A program made the position numbers and the translations under genes. 64,000 nucleotides of DNA from Methylococcus sp. EFPC2 (GTDB lineage Bacteria; Pseudomonadota; Gammaproteobacteria; Methylococcales; Methylococcaceae), in the NCBI RefSeq assembly GCF_016925495.1, contig NZ_CP070491.1, positions 4,042,001 through 4,106,000 of the forward strand, written 5' to 3'. The notes under the pieces are model-generated. The model was not told the DNA's origin, made no database searches, and saw only the letters and a list, made by a program, of their open reading frames with translations. Positions 1 to 11,075 of this stretch are shown in pieces (position 1 is the first letter of the stretch; each line of letters begins with the position of its first letter).

Positions 1-666
1 GACGTTGAAGGTCGTGATGCCGACGGTACCTGCGGCAGGATGTTTGCCCAGAGCTTCACGCACACGCCATGCGAAAGCGTGATCCGCGACGGAAGTATCG
101 CCGGATACGCCGATCGCGCCGACCTTCGTGCCGCCGGCATAGAGCGCCAGGCCGCCACCGAAGACGTTGACGCCGCCGATGCGACGGCCTTTCAGCGGAT
201 CTTCCGCGGTGCCATATTTCTTGGGATTGCCGGCATAGGCGGTGCTGGCGTCGACCGGGTTGCTGTGCTGCAGACCGAACAGGCTGCCACCCGGCTGGGT
301 GGCCTTATACAGATTCGCGGTGGAGATGACATAGCCGTTGAGGCTGAATGCGTTGGCGGTGTTGGCCTTCTGCGCGGAGATGACGCGGCTGCCCAGCCAT
401 TCGCTGTTGCTGGCGTTTTCACCGGTTGCGCCGTTGGTCACCACTTCGATCACTTTTCCCGTGTTGTCCACCAGGGTGACCCAAAACTTCAGCGGATAGC
501 CGCCGTCCAGGTCGTCGGTGGTGGCTTGATTTACCGCAGCGACGAGTTGATCACGGCTGATGCCCGTGTTGTTGGTCGCGCCGCCGGCATCCGCCGAAAC
601 GGTTTGGGCACCGAAGGCCAAAGCCAGGGTGCTGATGAACAGGGAAATAGTGTTTCTAAGCTTCAT
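1..666 (-). CDS. Secreted heme-binding protein, GlcG/HbpS-like (DUF336), C-terminus outside window
   Basis: The minus-strand frame opens with ATG at 664-666 and is still open at the window edge, so 222 codons are visible and the C-terminus is missing. The N-terminus (MKLRNTISLFISTLALAFG..) is a signal peptide with likely cleavage after VSA, so the product is periplasmic or secreted. The mature part carries features of the GlcG/HbpS (DUF336) fold: an early helix ISRDQLVAAVNQA, a VTLVDNTGKVI strand, a central segment with repeated A/S..K motifs, and the glycine-rich GGVNVFGGGLALY followed by KVGAIGVSGDT. HbpS proteins bind heme and GlcG is a glycolate-cluster accessory protein; the actual ligand cannot be read here. 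It lies downstream of typA on the same strand but about 220 bp away, so it is probably a separate unit. Confidence 0.75.
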   Translation of the reverse strand, partial: MKLRNTISLFISTLALAFGAQTVSADAGGATNNTGISRDQLVAAVNQATTDDLDGGYPLKFWVTLVDNTGKVIEVVTNGATGENASNSEWLGSRVISAQKANTANAFSLNGYVISTANLYKATQPGGSLFGLQHSNPVDASTAYAGNPKKYGTAEDPLKGRRIGGVNVFGGGLALYAGGTKVGAIGVSGDTSVADHAFAWRVREALGKHPAAGTVGITTFNV

Positions 667-838
667 AAAAGTCCCTCTAGTACAGGTTGTTAGCAAGCAT
701 GAACTCAACAGCCGGTCGGCCGTGAAGCGCCGGAAACCGTCCGATTGCGAGGTCTCTGCGCGAGTAAGGATTGTTGTTATACGCGGCGCCGAAGTCAATA
801 AACTTTTCCCGCCAATTTTGTGAACTGCATCACAAAGC

Positions 839-863
839 AGCCGGACGGGAGGCCCGTCCGGCT
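839..863 (-). terminator. Hairpin downstream of typA
   Basis: A perfect 11-bp inverted repeat (AGCCGGACGGG / CCCGTCCGGCT, loop AGG) lies 23 bp past the typA stop. Read on the minus strand it is followed by CTGCTTTG, so the T-tract is weak. It may be an intrinsic terminator or a 3'-end stabilising hairpin. Confidence 0.5.
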
Positions 864-885
864 GGCTTCCGCGACGAGTCGACGA

Positions 886-2709
886 TCACTCCGCGCTCGA
901 CGCCCGTCCCGCCCTCTTGCGCTCGTGCTCCAGCAACAGTTTCTTGCGGATGCGCACGGTCTGCGGGGTGACCTCCACCAGCTCGTCGTCGTCGATGAAT
1001 TCCAGGGCCTGTTCCAGGCTCATCTTGATCGGCGGAGTCAGCAGGATGTTTTCGTCCGAACCGGCCGCGCGGATGTTGGTGAGCTGCTTGGCTTTGGTCG
1101 GGTTGACCACCAGATCGTTGTCGCGCGAATGGATGCCGATGACCATGCCTTCATACACTTCCGTGCCGTGTTCGATGAACAGCCGGCCGCGCTCCTGCAG
1201 GTTGAACAGCGCGTAGCCCAAGGCCTTGCCTGCCACCATCGAAACCAGCACGCCGTTGATGCGCTGGCCGATGTTGCCCTTCTTGAGCGGGCCGTAGTGG
1301 TCGAACACGTGATAGAGCAGACCGGTGCCGGAAGTGGCGGTCATGAACTCGGTCTGAAAGCCGATCAGGCCGCGCGAAGGCATCATGTATTCCAGGCGCA
1401 CGCGGCCCTGGCCGTCCGGCACCATGTTGAGCAGATCGCCCTTGCGCTCGCCCAGCTTCTCCATCACTGCGCCCTGGTTGGTCTCCTCGACTTCGATGGT
1501 GACGTATTCGTAAGGCTCGCTCGGCTCGCCGTCGATTTCCTTGACGATGACTTCCGGGCGCGAGACGCCCAGTTCGTAACCTTCGCGGCGCATGTTTTCG
1601 ATCAGGATGGACAGGTGCAGCTCGCCGCGGCCGGAAACCTTGAATTTATCCGGGTCGGCGGTGTCCTCGACGCGCAGCGCCACGTTGTGCAACAGTTCGC
1701 GCTGCAAGCGCTCGCGGATTTGGCGCGAGGTGACGAACTTGCCTTCCTTGCCGGCGAAGGGTGAGTTGTTGACCTGGAAGGTCATGCTCACGGTCGGCTC
1801 GTCCACGGTCAGCGGTGGCAGCGCTTCGACGTTGTCCGGCGAACACAGGGTGTCGGAGATCTCCAGGGTGTCGATGCCGGTGAAGGCGATGATGTCGCCG
1901 GCGTCGGCTTGCGGCACTTCCACGCGCTCCAGACCCTTGAAGCCGAAGACCTGCAGCACGCGGGCGTTGCGCGTCTTGCCGTCGCGGCTGACGACCACGA
2001 CCTGAGTGTTGGTCTTGACCGAACCGCGCTGTATGCGGCCGATGCCGATGACGCCGACATAGGAGTTGTAGTCGAGCTGCGAGATCTGCAACTGGAAGCC
2101 GCCTTCACGGTCGACCTTGGGCGGGTGCACCTTGTCCACGATGGTCTGGAACAGATAGTCCATGTTGCCTTCGCGGATGTCCGGGTTGTCCCCGGCGTAG
2201 CCGTTCAGCGCCGATGCATAAACGACGGGGAAGTCGAGCTGCGCTTCGGTGGCGCCCAGACGGTCGAACAGATCGAAGGTCTGGTCCAGGACCCAATCGG
2301 CGCGCGCGCCGGGGCGGTCGATCTTGTTGATGACCACGATGGGGTGCAGGCCCATGGCGAAGGCTTTCTGGGTCACGAAGCGGGTCTGCGGCATGGGGCC
2401 GTCGACCGCGTCGACCAGCAGCAGCACCGAGTCGACCATGGACAACACGCGCTCCACTTCGCCGCCGAAGTCGGCGTGGCCGGGGGTGTCGACGATGTTG
2501 ATGTGGTAGTCGTTCCAGTCGATGGCGGTGTTCTTCGCCAGGATGGTGATGCCGCGCTCCTTTTCCAGCGCGTTGGAGTCCATCACGCGCTCTTCCACCT
2601 TTTCGTGGGCGGCGAAAGTGCCGGACTGCTGGAGCAGCTTGTCGACGAGGGTGGTTTTGCCATGGTCGACGTGCGCGATGATGGCGATGTTTCTAAGCTT
2701 TTCTATCAT
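886..2709 (-). CDS. typA: GTP-binding ribosome-associated protein TypA/BipA
   Basis: A 607-residue translational GTPase of full family length. The start is ATG at 2707-2709 ([20 protein letters not shown]), which matches the family N-terminus; an upstream in-frame start would add 28 unrelated residues. The G1 motif AHVDHGKTT, the switch segment with ERGITI, G3 [14 protein letters not shown] and G4 NKIDRPGA are visible, followed by EF-G-like domains III/V and the BipA-specific C-terminal region. TypA binds the ribosome and assists 50S maturation and growth under stress, notably cold. It is transcribed divergently from clpB across a 237-bp gap, so two stress-linked translation/proteostasis genes share one intergenic region. 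Confidence 0.97.
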   Translation of the reverse strand: MIEKLRNIAIIAHVDHGKTTLVDKLLQQSGTFAAHEKVEERVMDSNALEKERGITILAKNTAIDWNDYHINIVDTPGHADFGGEVERVLSMVDSVLLLVDAVDGPMPQTRFVTQKAFAMGLHPIVVINKIDRPGARADWVLDQTFDLFDRLGATEAQLDFPVVYASALNGYAGDNPDIREGNMDYLFQTIVDKVHPPKVDREGGFQLQISQLDYNSYVGVIGIGRIQRGSVKTNTQVVVVSRDGKTRNARVLQVFGFKGLERVEVPQADAGDIIAFTGIDTLEISDTLCSPDNVEALPPLTVDEPTVSMTFQVNNSPFAGKEGKFVTSRQIRERLQRELLHNVALRVEDTADPDKFKVSGRGELHLSILIENMRREGYELGVSRPEVIVKEIDGEPSEPYEYVTIEVEETNQGAVMEKLGERKGDLLNMVPDGQGRVRLEYMMPSRGLIGFQTEFMTATSGTGLLYHVFDHYGPLKKGNIGQRINGVLVSMVAGKALGYALFNLQERGRLFIEHGTEVYEGMVIGIHSRDNDLVVNPTKAKQLTNIRAAGSDENILLTPPIKMSLEQALEFIDDDELVEVTPQTVRIRKKLLLEHERKRAGRASSAE

Positions 2710-2882
2710 AAAACCTTGTTGAGCGGCGGGAGAGCCGAGATGTAGTGAGTGCGCCAGTCCGGGCGGGTAAGAGCAAGCCTGCGCAAAAAGCAAGCATTGT
2801 ACCGGTTAGCACCCAAATTTGGCCAACTAAAGTGCAGGGTTTTTGCGTCCGGGCAAGGATACCGTGTCCATATGACAGCTTG

Positions 2883-2910
2883 CTTGAAAAGGGGGGGCGG
2901 CAGCCCCACT
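2883..2910 (+). promoter_or_regulatory. Sigma-32 (RpoH) heat-shock promoter of clpB
   Basis: The -35 element CTTGAAA (2883-2889) and the -10 element CCCCACT (2904-2910) are separated by 14 bp. The E. coli sigma-32 consensus is CTTGAAA, 11-16 bp, CCCCATnT, so this is a near-perfect match. It lies 36 bp upstream of the clpB start codon, in the expected place and orientation. Confidence 0.85.
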
Positions 2911-2946
2911 AATGCGCCATCCACTCAACATTGCAGGTGAACGATC

Positions 2947-5523
<2,577 letters not shown>

Positions 5524-5619
5524 GCCTATAAGCCATCCGGTCTTGGAGGCAGGTCTATCTTCCAAATCACCGATTTTATGACCCTCTCTCTCAGGGCAAT
5601 GCCGTAAAGTTAAGAGGCA

Positions 5620-5992
5620 CATCGTCACCCCGGCAGGGAATGCCGGGGTCCAGAGACCAAGGATGGCTGAGGCGTTTCACATCCCTGTAACCTCGATTCC
5701 GGCAGTTCCAATCGCAAGCGTCGCTTGAGTCGCGACCTTCCATGCCGGAACGACGGCTTATTAAGATGGCCCGAAAAATCCCCGGTCAGGTATTTGTGGG
5801 GGAGCTGGCTTTAGCCCGCGAAGATCGCGGCCTGAAGGCCGCTCCCACCATGACATGTGGGCCGGGTTACCATGAAAGTCGCGAAGCGAACACTTTGATC
5901 TCCCTCGCCCTTTGGGAGAAGGATGGGGTGAGGGAAACAGCTTATGGCGCGAGTGCTTTCATCGCTAGGGGTGGCGCAAGCGCCATAAACTG
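5620..5992. repeat. Cluster of at least four different REP-like palindromic elements
   Basis: The 5524-6021 gap after clpB holds no convincing gene but a run of palindromes. (a) CCCCGGCAGGG..CCGGGG near 5626-5650. (b) TTCCGGC..GCCGGAA at 5697-5751 with inner AAGCG/CGCTT. (c) TGTGGGGGAGC..GCTCCCACC at about 5795-5849 with inner CGCGGCCTGAAGGCCG. (d) TCCCTCGCCC..GGGGTGAGGGA at 5901-5935. (e) TTATGGCGC..GCGCCATAA at about 5941-5993. Such elements are dispersed REP/BIME-type sequences in many gammaproteobacteria; a cluster like this often marks a tolerant insertion site. Confidence 0.7.
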
Positions 5993-6021
5993 TTAATAAA
6001 TTCAGAGTTCTCGAGCTGACC

Positions 6022-6213
6022 CTACTTCTTATGCTTGCGGATCATCATTTCGATCGCCGTCACGGATTCGGAAACATTCAGCCAGTTTTCCGCCCGCTCC
6101 TCGCTCTTGAACTCCTTCCCAAGATTGATGGGTTCGTCATGTCCCTCCAAATTGAGGAAACAGGCCCACTTGCCGCTGGGTAGTTCTTCTATCGTCACCT
6201 TGTAGCCAGCCAT
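6022..6213 (-). CDS. Small hypothetical protein (63 aa)
   Basis: The start ATG at 6211-6213 is preceded by AAGGG at suitable spacing. The protein begins MAGYKVTIEELPSGKW, is highly charged, has no membrane segment, and ends in a basic tail (MMIRKHKK). The frame continues upstream to a TTG at 6358-6360, which would add 49 residues including a hydrophobic stretch (LLIVLLLYSGVLVALGG) and would turn it into an exported or membrane-anchored protein; the internal ATG is preferred because of its ribosome-binding site. I do not recognise the family. It sits alone between the repeat cluster and the vapB-like gene. Confidence 0.5.
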   Translation of the reverse strand: MAGYKVTIEELPSGKWACFLNLEGHDEPINLGKEFKSEERAENWLNVSESVTAIEMMIRKHKK

Positions 6214-6633
6214 TTCGTGCCCTTCTGCGTAGATGTGTTTGGGTCTTTTCGTTACGGCCGCTACCGGACCGCCTAATGCAACCAACACCCCACTGTACAA
6301 AAGAAGAACTATCAGGAGACGACGCTTGCTGTGCCTCGAAAGGCCATGGCGATCACGCAATCCCTACCCGAGAGACGGGTAGAAGATCCAACGGCTCTGG
6401 CCGCGCAGTACTTCGACCCAGCCAAGCGCGACAATGTGGGATTCGTGAAACACAGCGCTTCATGCATAGCTTGGTGGTCAGCGAAAATCGACTCTCCCCC
6501 CGTATCGCCCTTCGCCGGCGACAGCATCACCGGAACGGTCTTTGCTCGAACGCGGTTGATAGACGTGATTGATGCGCTGATGCGCAATGCAATATCCTCC
6601 TGATGATACTGTCTCGATTCAAGTGAGGTTTTT
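6214..6633. other. Gap without a supported gene
   Basis: About 420 bp. A weak plus-strand frame (6331-6603) and an antisense one exist, but neither has a ribosome-binding site or recognisable motif. The region presumably contains the promoter of the vapB-like gene, though I see no clear -35/-10 pair. Confidence 0.5.
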
Positions 6634-6882
6634 ATGCGCACAACGCTCGATATCGACGATGACGTTCTGGCGGCTGCCAAGGAGCTTTCCAGGCAGCAGC
6701 GCATTTCTGCCGGTCAGATGGTGTCACGCTTGTTGCGCAAGGCGCTGGCGGGTACACCCGACGACCATCATCCGGAAAGGGACGCGCAGGCGGCTGTCGG
6801 GGGCTTTCGCCCTTTCCCTACTCGGGGCCTGGTGGTTTCGAATGAACTGATTGACACCCTGCGGGACACCGAGGGCGTTTAA
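6634..6882 (+). CDS. vapB: VapB-type antitoxin (ribbon-helix-helix)
   Basis: An 82-residue protein starting MRTTLDIDDDVLAAAKELS, the characteristic N-terminal strand and helix of VapB antitoxins. Residues 1-45 form the DNA-binding RHH dimerisation unit (ISAGQMVSRLLRKAL). The C-terminal half (GGFRPFPTRGLVVSNELID) is the toxin-wrapping segment. Its TAA stop (6880-6882) overlaps the ATG of the adjacent PIN-domain toxin (6882-6884), the usual coupled layout. Family knowledge predicts autoregulation and toxin neutralisation. Here the toxin is broken, so the intact antitoxin has no obvious local partner. Confidence 0.88.
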   Translation: MRTTLDIDDDVLAAAKELSRQQRISAGQMVSRLLRKALAGTPDDHHPERDAQAAVGGFRPFPTRGLVVSNELIDTLRDTEGV

Positions 6883-7312
6883 TGCGCGCATTGCTGGATG
6901 TCAATGTGCTCATTGCCCTGCTGGATGCGGACCATATCCATCACCGCCTCGCCATGGATTGGTTGGCGCGGTAACTCGAACACGGCTGGGCATCCTGCCC
7001 GATCACCCAAAACGGCTGCATCCGCATCATGACGCAATCGTCCTACCCCGGCACTTCCCGGCCGGACAGGTCGCAGCACGCCTGGCGGAAGCGGCTAAAA
7101 GTCAGCACCACCAGTTCTGGACGGCAGATCTGAACTTGCTCGAAGAAGGTATTTTCGACTGGTCCAAGTTGCTGGGGCACCGACAGCTGACCGACGCTTA
7201 TCTTCTTGCGCCGGCAGTGCGCAATGGCGGCCGTTTCGTGACTTTCGACCGACGGATAGACCCGAAAGTCGTGCATGGCGCGGGAGCAGAACATCTGCTT
7301 GTTGTCGCGTGA
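6882..7312 (+). pseudogene. vapC: Broken VapC-type PIN-domain toxin
   Basis: The frame starts MRALLDVNVLIALLDADH (first PIN acidic residue D6) and is cut by TAA at 6972-6974 after 30 codons. The same frame continues with family-like sequence (LEHGWASCPITQNGCIRIM, to about 7040). It must then shift by one base to continue as FPAGQVAARLAEAAKSQHHQ, WTADLNLLEEGIFDWSKLLG and the C-terminal catalytic region LTDAYLLAPAVRNGG, FVTFDR. So there are two independent lesions, one nonsense and one net -1 frameshift, in an otherwise well-preserved PIN ribonuclease gene of about 143 codons. No full-length toxin can be made without recoding or sequencing error. Confidence 0.88.
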
Positions 7313-7711
7313 AATGAATAGATCGTGGGTGCCCAGGCCTCGGCGGAAGGCAGTCATAACGCGATCAGAAACGATAAAGCTGTAAAGCCAGGACTTCACG
7401 GCACTATCGTCTCAAGATCGGCCTAAACGGCCATTCGGGATGACCGATAGCAGCCAATCATGGCTGGCTGCTTTCATCTATTTAATCCGGCCTCTAAATC
7501 TGCTAGCTGCCAATCCGCCAAATTTTAATATGCCGGCGCGTCGAATATTTACGGGCCACCTTAATGATTCGATGTAGCAGCCTGTGTTTATCAACGCTCT
7601 CGGCCAACGCTCGGTATCTGATGTGATACCAGGACTGACTTATCCGTTCCGACACGGCGAGTTGCGGCTGATCGTCTATCTCACCAGGCTCAACTGACCA
7701 AACAATCCCTC
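7313..7711. other. Non-coding leader upstream of the RT operon
   Basis: About 400 bp with no supported gene. Two hairpins are visible: AGCAGCCA (7449-7456) with TGGCTGCT (7465-7472), followed by TT, which would act as a short terminator; and GGTATC (7613-7618) with GATACC (7625-7630). Base composition falls towards the operon. This is a natural place for the operon promoter and, if the RT needs one, for a structured template RNA, but nothing here proves either. Confidence 0.4.
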
Positions 7712-8905
7712 ATGCAGATCGGCGCCCTCGCCATGCCGGCGTCAATTTCTAGACCGCGCTATCACTTGCACAAATCGATGGTCGACTGGGACTCAACCTT
7801 TGCCTACGATTCGCAACAAGGCGAAGTGGCGTCGGCGTCTGAATTCGTTCAGACGTTGGATAATCACTCGTACTGTATACTCCGAAATAGTAATGTCACC
7901 AAAAAAGACAGCTGGGAAGCCCGCGTGATGAGCATTTATTCATCCTTATTCAGCAGTAAAAACCTGCCGACGACAGTTTGGAATAACGGAGTCTTATATC
8001 TACCCGAGCCACTGGCTTCGGCACATAAGGACTTCTTAATTCACAATGGCTGGTTGGTAAAGTATCAGCCCAGTCAACAAGGCAGTATTGGTGGAAAAAC
8101 AACAGAAGATGCCGTAGAACATTTTATCAATCGATTCTTGAATTCCGCTGCGCGAATGCAGTTTATATGCGCTGCACCTGACGGCGCACAATTGGATGTG
8201 CGCGATATGGTCTTGGACCAGCTAGGGGATGGTCACATTTTCTTATTGGACTTAGCTGCCGGTAATGGTGCAGGTACCTTGGCCATGCTCTCATTGCTCT
8301 GTGAGCTCCGATTACAAAAGGCTATACCAAAATTACCGGTAACTGTGTCCATTTTTGCTGTAGATTTTTCGGAAGACGCATTGTGTTATTATCGGGAAAT
8401 GCTTGATAAACTCAAACCATGGTTAGCATCCGTTGGCCTTAATTTATCATTAAAAACTGCGGTCTGCGATATGGCCATCACGGGGAATTTTAACGAAGTG
8501 TTGGAACATTTTTTTGATGATGCGAAACAGCAAGGTGTTAACCGGTTTATTTGTGTTATTTCAGCCTTATCTGGAGTGGGAAAAGAGGGCATTGAAAAAA
8601 TGCACGACTCCCTAAAAATGGCAGCTGCTTGGCTGAGTCATAGCCAGCGAACTAGTTCTTGGCTGTGGGTTGAACCGTTCTCGTCTCACACAAAGAAACC
8701 TTGGTTTAGAATATTCCTCGATACGATTTTCTTGAAGCTGAGAAAAATTGCCTACACGTTTTCAAAAAAGGCTGAATCTTACGAAATTAAAACGGAAGGC
8801 CTACTTCTGACAGAGCTTGAGCCTCGTCATTTTGATTGGTATGACCCGCATGCATTAAAAGTCACCAAAAGCCACGTTGTGGTGACAGCATTCAGAAATG
8901 AGTAA
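7712..8905 (+). CDS. Class I SAM-methyltransferase-fold protein, partner of the downstream reverse transcriptase
   Basis: 397 residues. The first 170 are not recognised. From about residue 175 a Rossmann methyltransferase core is visible: motif I LLDLAAGNGAGTLA (D180-G188), an acidic strand end VSIFAVDFS (D218), CDMAITGNF as the motif III position and NRFICVISALSGV / SWLWVEP for later strands. No DPPY or NPPF motif is present, so it is not a classical DNA base N-methyltransferase; the substrate is unknown. A basic helical insert (IFLKLRKIAYTFSKK) lies near 340-353. The start is uncertain: ATGs at 7712, 7733 and 7778 all lack a good ribosome-binding site. Codon use is AT-rich compared with flanking housekeeping genes. 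The stop overlaps the RT start by 8 bp, so the two are translationally coupled. Confidence 0.75.
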   Translation: MQIGALAMPASISRPRYHLHKSMVDWDSTFAYDSQQGEVASASEFVQTLDNHSYCILRNSNVTKKDSWEARVMSIYSSLFSSKNLPTTVWNNGVLYLPEPLASAHKDFLIHNGWLVKYQPSQQGSIGGKTTEDAVEHFINRFLNSAARMQFICAAPDGAQLDVRDMVLDQLGDGHIFLLDLAAGNGAGTLAMLSLLCELRLQKAIPKLPVTVSIFAVDFSEDALCYYREMLDKLKPWLASVGLNLSLKTAVCDMAITGNFNEVLEHFFDDAKQQGVNRFICVISALSGVGKEGIEKMHDSLKMAAAWLSHSQRTSSWLWVEPFSSHTKKPWFRIFLDTIFLKLRKIAYTFSKKAESYEIKTEGLLLTELEPRHFDWYDPHALKVTKSHVVVTAFRNE

Positions 8906-10634
8906 GTCGATGTTTGGAAACGATCAAACCTTGCTTATACGAGCGCTAAATGCAACCAGACAAGTCTATTTTCCCTCCTACATTGGCCTGCGGTTAATCG
9001 TCAGCCAACTGCAAATTCAAGAAGCTGAGTATTTGCAAAGATTGGTCAGCCGCCGTTTGCTTGCGGGCGATACCTGGCGGTTTAAGCCATTTAAGCTTTA
9101 CAAAGGCTCGATCCAGACCCCGGAAGGCTACGATCATCATTATCGGGAATGTTTGGCTTCCAGTCCTCTTACAGCCTTTGCAGAAGCGTTGATCTTGAAA
9201 TGGTTGGCAGAAAGCTCACTATTTCAGGTTTCGCCAAGGGTTTATAGTTATCGTTGGCCGTATTCTAATCGTTCAGGCGTTAGTTATCGCTATTTCTTCG
9301 AGGGTTACAAGCAACGTAATAATGAAATCGCTTCTGCATTGAGTCAGTCGAATCGCGTTGTGGTCGTCAGCGACCTCAAGAGCTTTTATCCTTCGGCAAA
9401 TAAAGAACAGGTCTTATCGGTCCTTCAATCGCGGTTGCAACAGTGTGACAATCAGCCGGGGCTACCACATGAGTCCATCTTTCAGTTTTTTGCCCAACTA
9501 TTGGCCGCCAATGGAAATGGAATTCCAATCGGTCCAGCGTCCGGTCATGTACTAGGACAGCTGGCATTGCACGATGTAGATAGTGAGATGACCAGTAAAT
9601 ACGGCAGCAACTATTTTAGATATGTAGACGATATAGCCGTCGTTTGTGATGTAGATGATGCCGGCACTGTAAAGCAAGACATACAGAGGTGCGTTGAGCA
9701 ATATGGATTTTCAATTAATGCCGATAAAACACTTGTAACCACGCATACACAATGGCAGCACAGTATCATGCGCGCCGATGTCTCCGAAACTGACACTTTG
9801 AGACTGCTTTGCGGCGATTTAGCAGCATACTTAGCTTTTCACCCTGGCCGCGCTGACGAGTTGAAGATGATGTTCACAGATGCCGGTCTTTCTATACCAG
9901 TTGGTCGACTGTTCGCTCTATCTCAATATAGTCGGTTTCGACTTTTCTTACGCAGGAAAAACCCAATCAAGTTGTATTTCTCAAAGAACGCCGATTTTTT
10001 GGGGCGAGGAAAAAGCCTTAAAGCCGATTATGAAAAGGCGCTTAGCGAATTTGCCCAGACTCCTAAAGAAACATCACCGAATTTGCGTCGTTGGCAGATA
10101 CAAAAGGCCCGGAGGATAATTAATTCTTTGTTTTATTTGAGGCGGTTTGAGGACTGGAAACACCAAGCAAGCATTTTCCACGCTTTTCCGGAATTAGTGG
10201 AGCAACAAGCACTTGCCAAGGCGCTTAGTACAGGGTCCGTCAATCCAATCTTACCATTCTATGGTAGTGGTCCAGCAGCATTTGCTGAACTTTGGTCGGA
10301 ACACGGTCATGGTAATGCCAGTTTGTTATCGCTTGAAACAGGATTAAGTCGTGCAGAGATCGATGGGTTAATCACGCTGCGTCTATACGGAATCATCCCG
10401 ACGGATGTTATGCAATTTATAGAAGACAGAGAGGAATTACGACTACTTCGTATCGTTAGCCGCACTTCGGTAGTGAGGTCAAAGCCGGATTTATCTTTTG
10501 ATGATGAGTTTGAGTCTCTACGCCTTGGCGCGTCGTTTAGCGAACTTTCAACGCTGGCACGGACTAGGTATTCTCTATCAGAGGGATCTGTGCTTGAAGC
10601 TCTTTCATTGCTCAGTTCAGAATACAGAAGTTAA
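8898..10634 (+). CDS. Reverse transcriptase, probably of the defence-associated Abi/UG type
   Basis: 578 residues. RT motifs in order: RT3 VVVSDLKSFYPSAN (catalytic D159), RT4 GIPIGPASGHVLGQL (208-221), RT5 YFRYVDDIAVV (Y242-VDD, catalytic D244/D245) and RT6 YGFSINADKTLV (269-280). A 300-residue C-terminal region of mostly helical, unassigned sequence follows. There is no integrase, no endonuclease and no group II intron maturase domain. The fingers/palm start only near residue 120, and residues 1-115 are a helical N-terminal extension. GIPIGP..S in RT4 and the long helical C-terminus resemble Abi/UG (DRT) enzymes, which give phage defence in other bacteria; that placement is inference. The ATG lies within the end of the methyltransferase-like gene (ATGAGTAA overlap). 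AT-rich, so likely acquired by transfer. Confidence 0.85.
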   Translation: MSKSMFGNDQTLLIRALNATRQVYFPSYIGLRLIVSQLQIQEAEYLQRLVSRRLLAGDTWRFKPFKLYKGSIQTPEGYDHHYRECLASSPLTAFAEALILKWLAESSLFQVSPRVYSYRWPYSNRSGVSYRYFFEGYKQRNNEIASALSQSNRVVVVSDLKSFYPSANKEQVLSVLQSRLQQCDNQPGLPHESIFQFFAQLLAANGNGIPIGPASGHVLGQLALHDVDSEMTSKYGSNYFRYVDDIAVVCDVDDAGTVKQDIQRCVEQYGFSINADKTLVTTHTQWQHSIMRADVSETDTLRLLCGDLAAYLAFHPGRADELKMMFTDAGLSIPVGRLFALSQYSRFRLFLRRKNPIKLYFSKNADFLGRGKSLKADYEKALSEFAQTPKETSPNLRRWQIQKARRIINSLFYLRRFEDWKHQASIFHAFPELVEQQALAKALSTGSVNPILPFYGSGPAAFAELWSEHGHGNASLLSLETGLSRAEIDGLITLRLYGIIPTDVMQFIEDREELRLLRIVSRTSVVRSKPDLSFDDEFESLRLGASFSELSTLARTRYSLSEGSVLEALSLLSSEYRS

Positions 10635-11075
10635 TATCTAAGGATAGTGTATGACTTTTCATCCGCAATAAATCGAATTACATGAAAGATGGTCGGACTC
10701 GACTTATCGCGTTCGCAGCATCACTTTATACGTTAACGCCGAAATGTTGTGCTTAAACTGCCGACCCATGATACCGGCAAAGCCAACGTACCCTTTACGC
10801 CGGCCCTAACTTCGAATTGTCCGACTACGTCACTTCAACAACTCTGCCGAAAGCCGCCATTCCAGAAAATCAAACGCCGAGGACCAATGACGGCAATGGC
10901 CGAATAACCGCCAATAAAATATAGCAATGACTGATCATCGGTTTGAGATCCATCCATAAGGGCAGCGATAACTTCGACGCCGTACAAGAAATAATCCCCG
11001 CATTATTACTTCCTTGACGAAATGCGCTGTTTTTGGAAAGTGGCATTTTTCAATGGCTTTCCCTTGTTTTTCATC
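10635..11075. other. Gap downstream of the RT gene
   Basis: No supported gene. AT-rich near the RT stop, then mixed. A stretch near 10848-10905 (GCCGCCATTCC..GACGGCAATGGCCG) resembles a dispersed intergenic repeat; a faintly similar motif (CGGCCATTCGGG, about 7425-7437) occurs in opposite orientation upstream of the operon. No clear terminator is seen after the RT gene. Confidence 0.35.

Noticed and set aside
820-2745. Long plus-strand open frames opposite typA
   Set aside because: They are mirror frames of a GC-rich conserved gene, with no start signals and low-complexity His/Val/Ala-rich translations. The same applies opposite clpB, fhcA and other genes.
6312-6704. Open frames on both strands before vapB
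   Set aside because: No ribosome-binding site, no recognisable motif, and the two strands' frames overlap each other.
7043-7399. Minus-strand frame opposite the vapC remnant
   Set aside because: Mostly antisense to conserved PIN-domain sequence; no recognisable family.
8898-10634. Retron or group II intron RT
   Set aside because: No retron msr/msd-like inverted-repeat pair or VTG-type motif was recognised, and no maturase domain X, HNH domain or domain V-like RNA sequence was seen.
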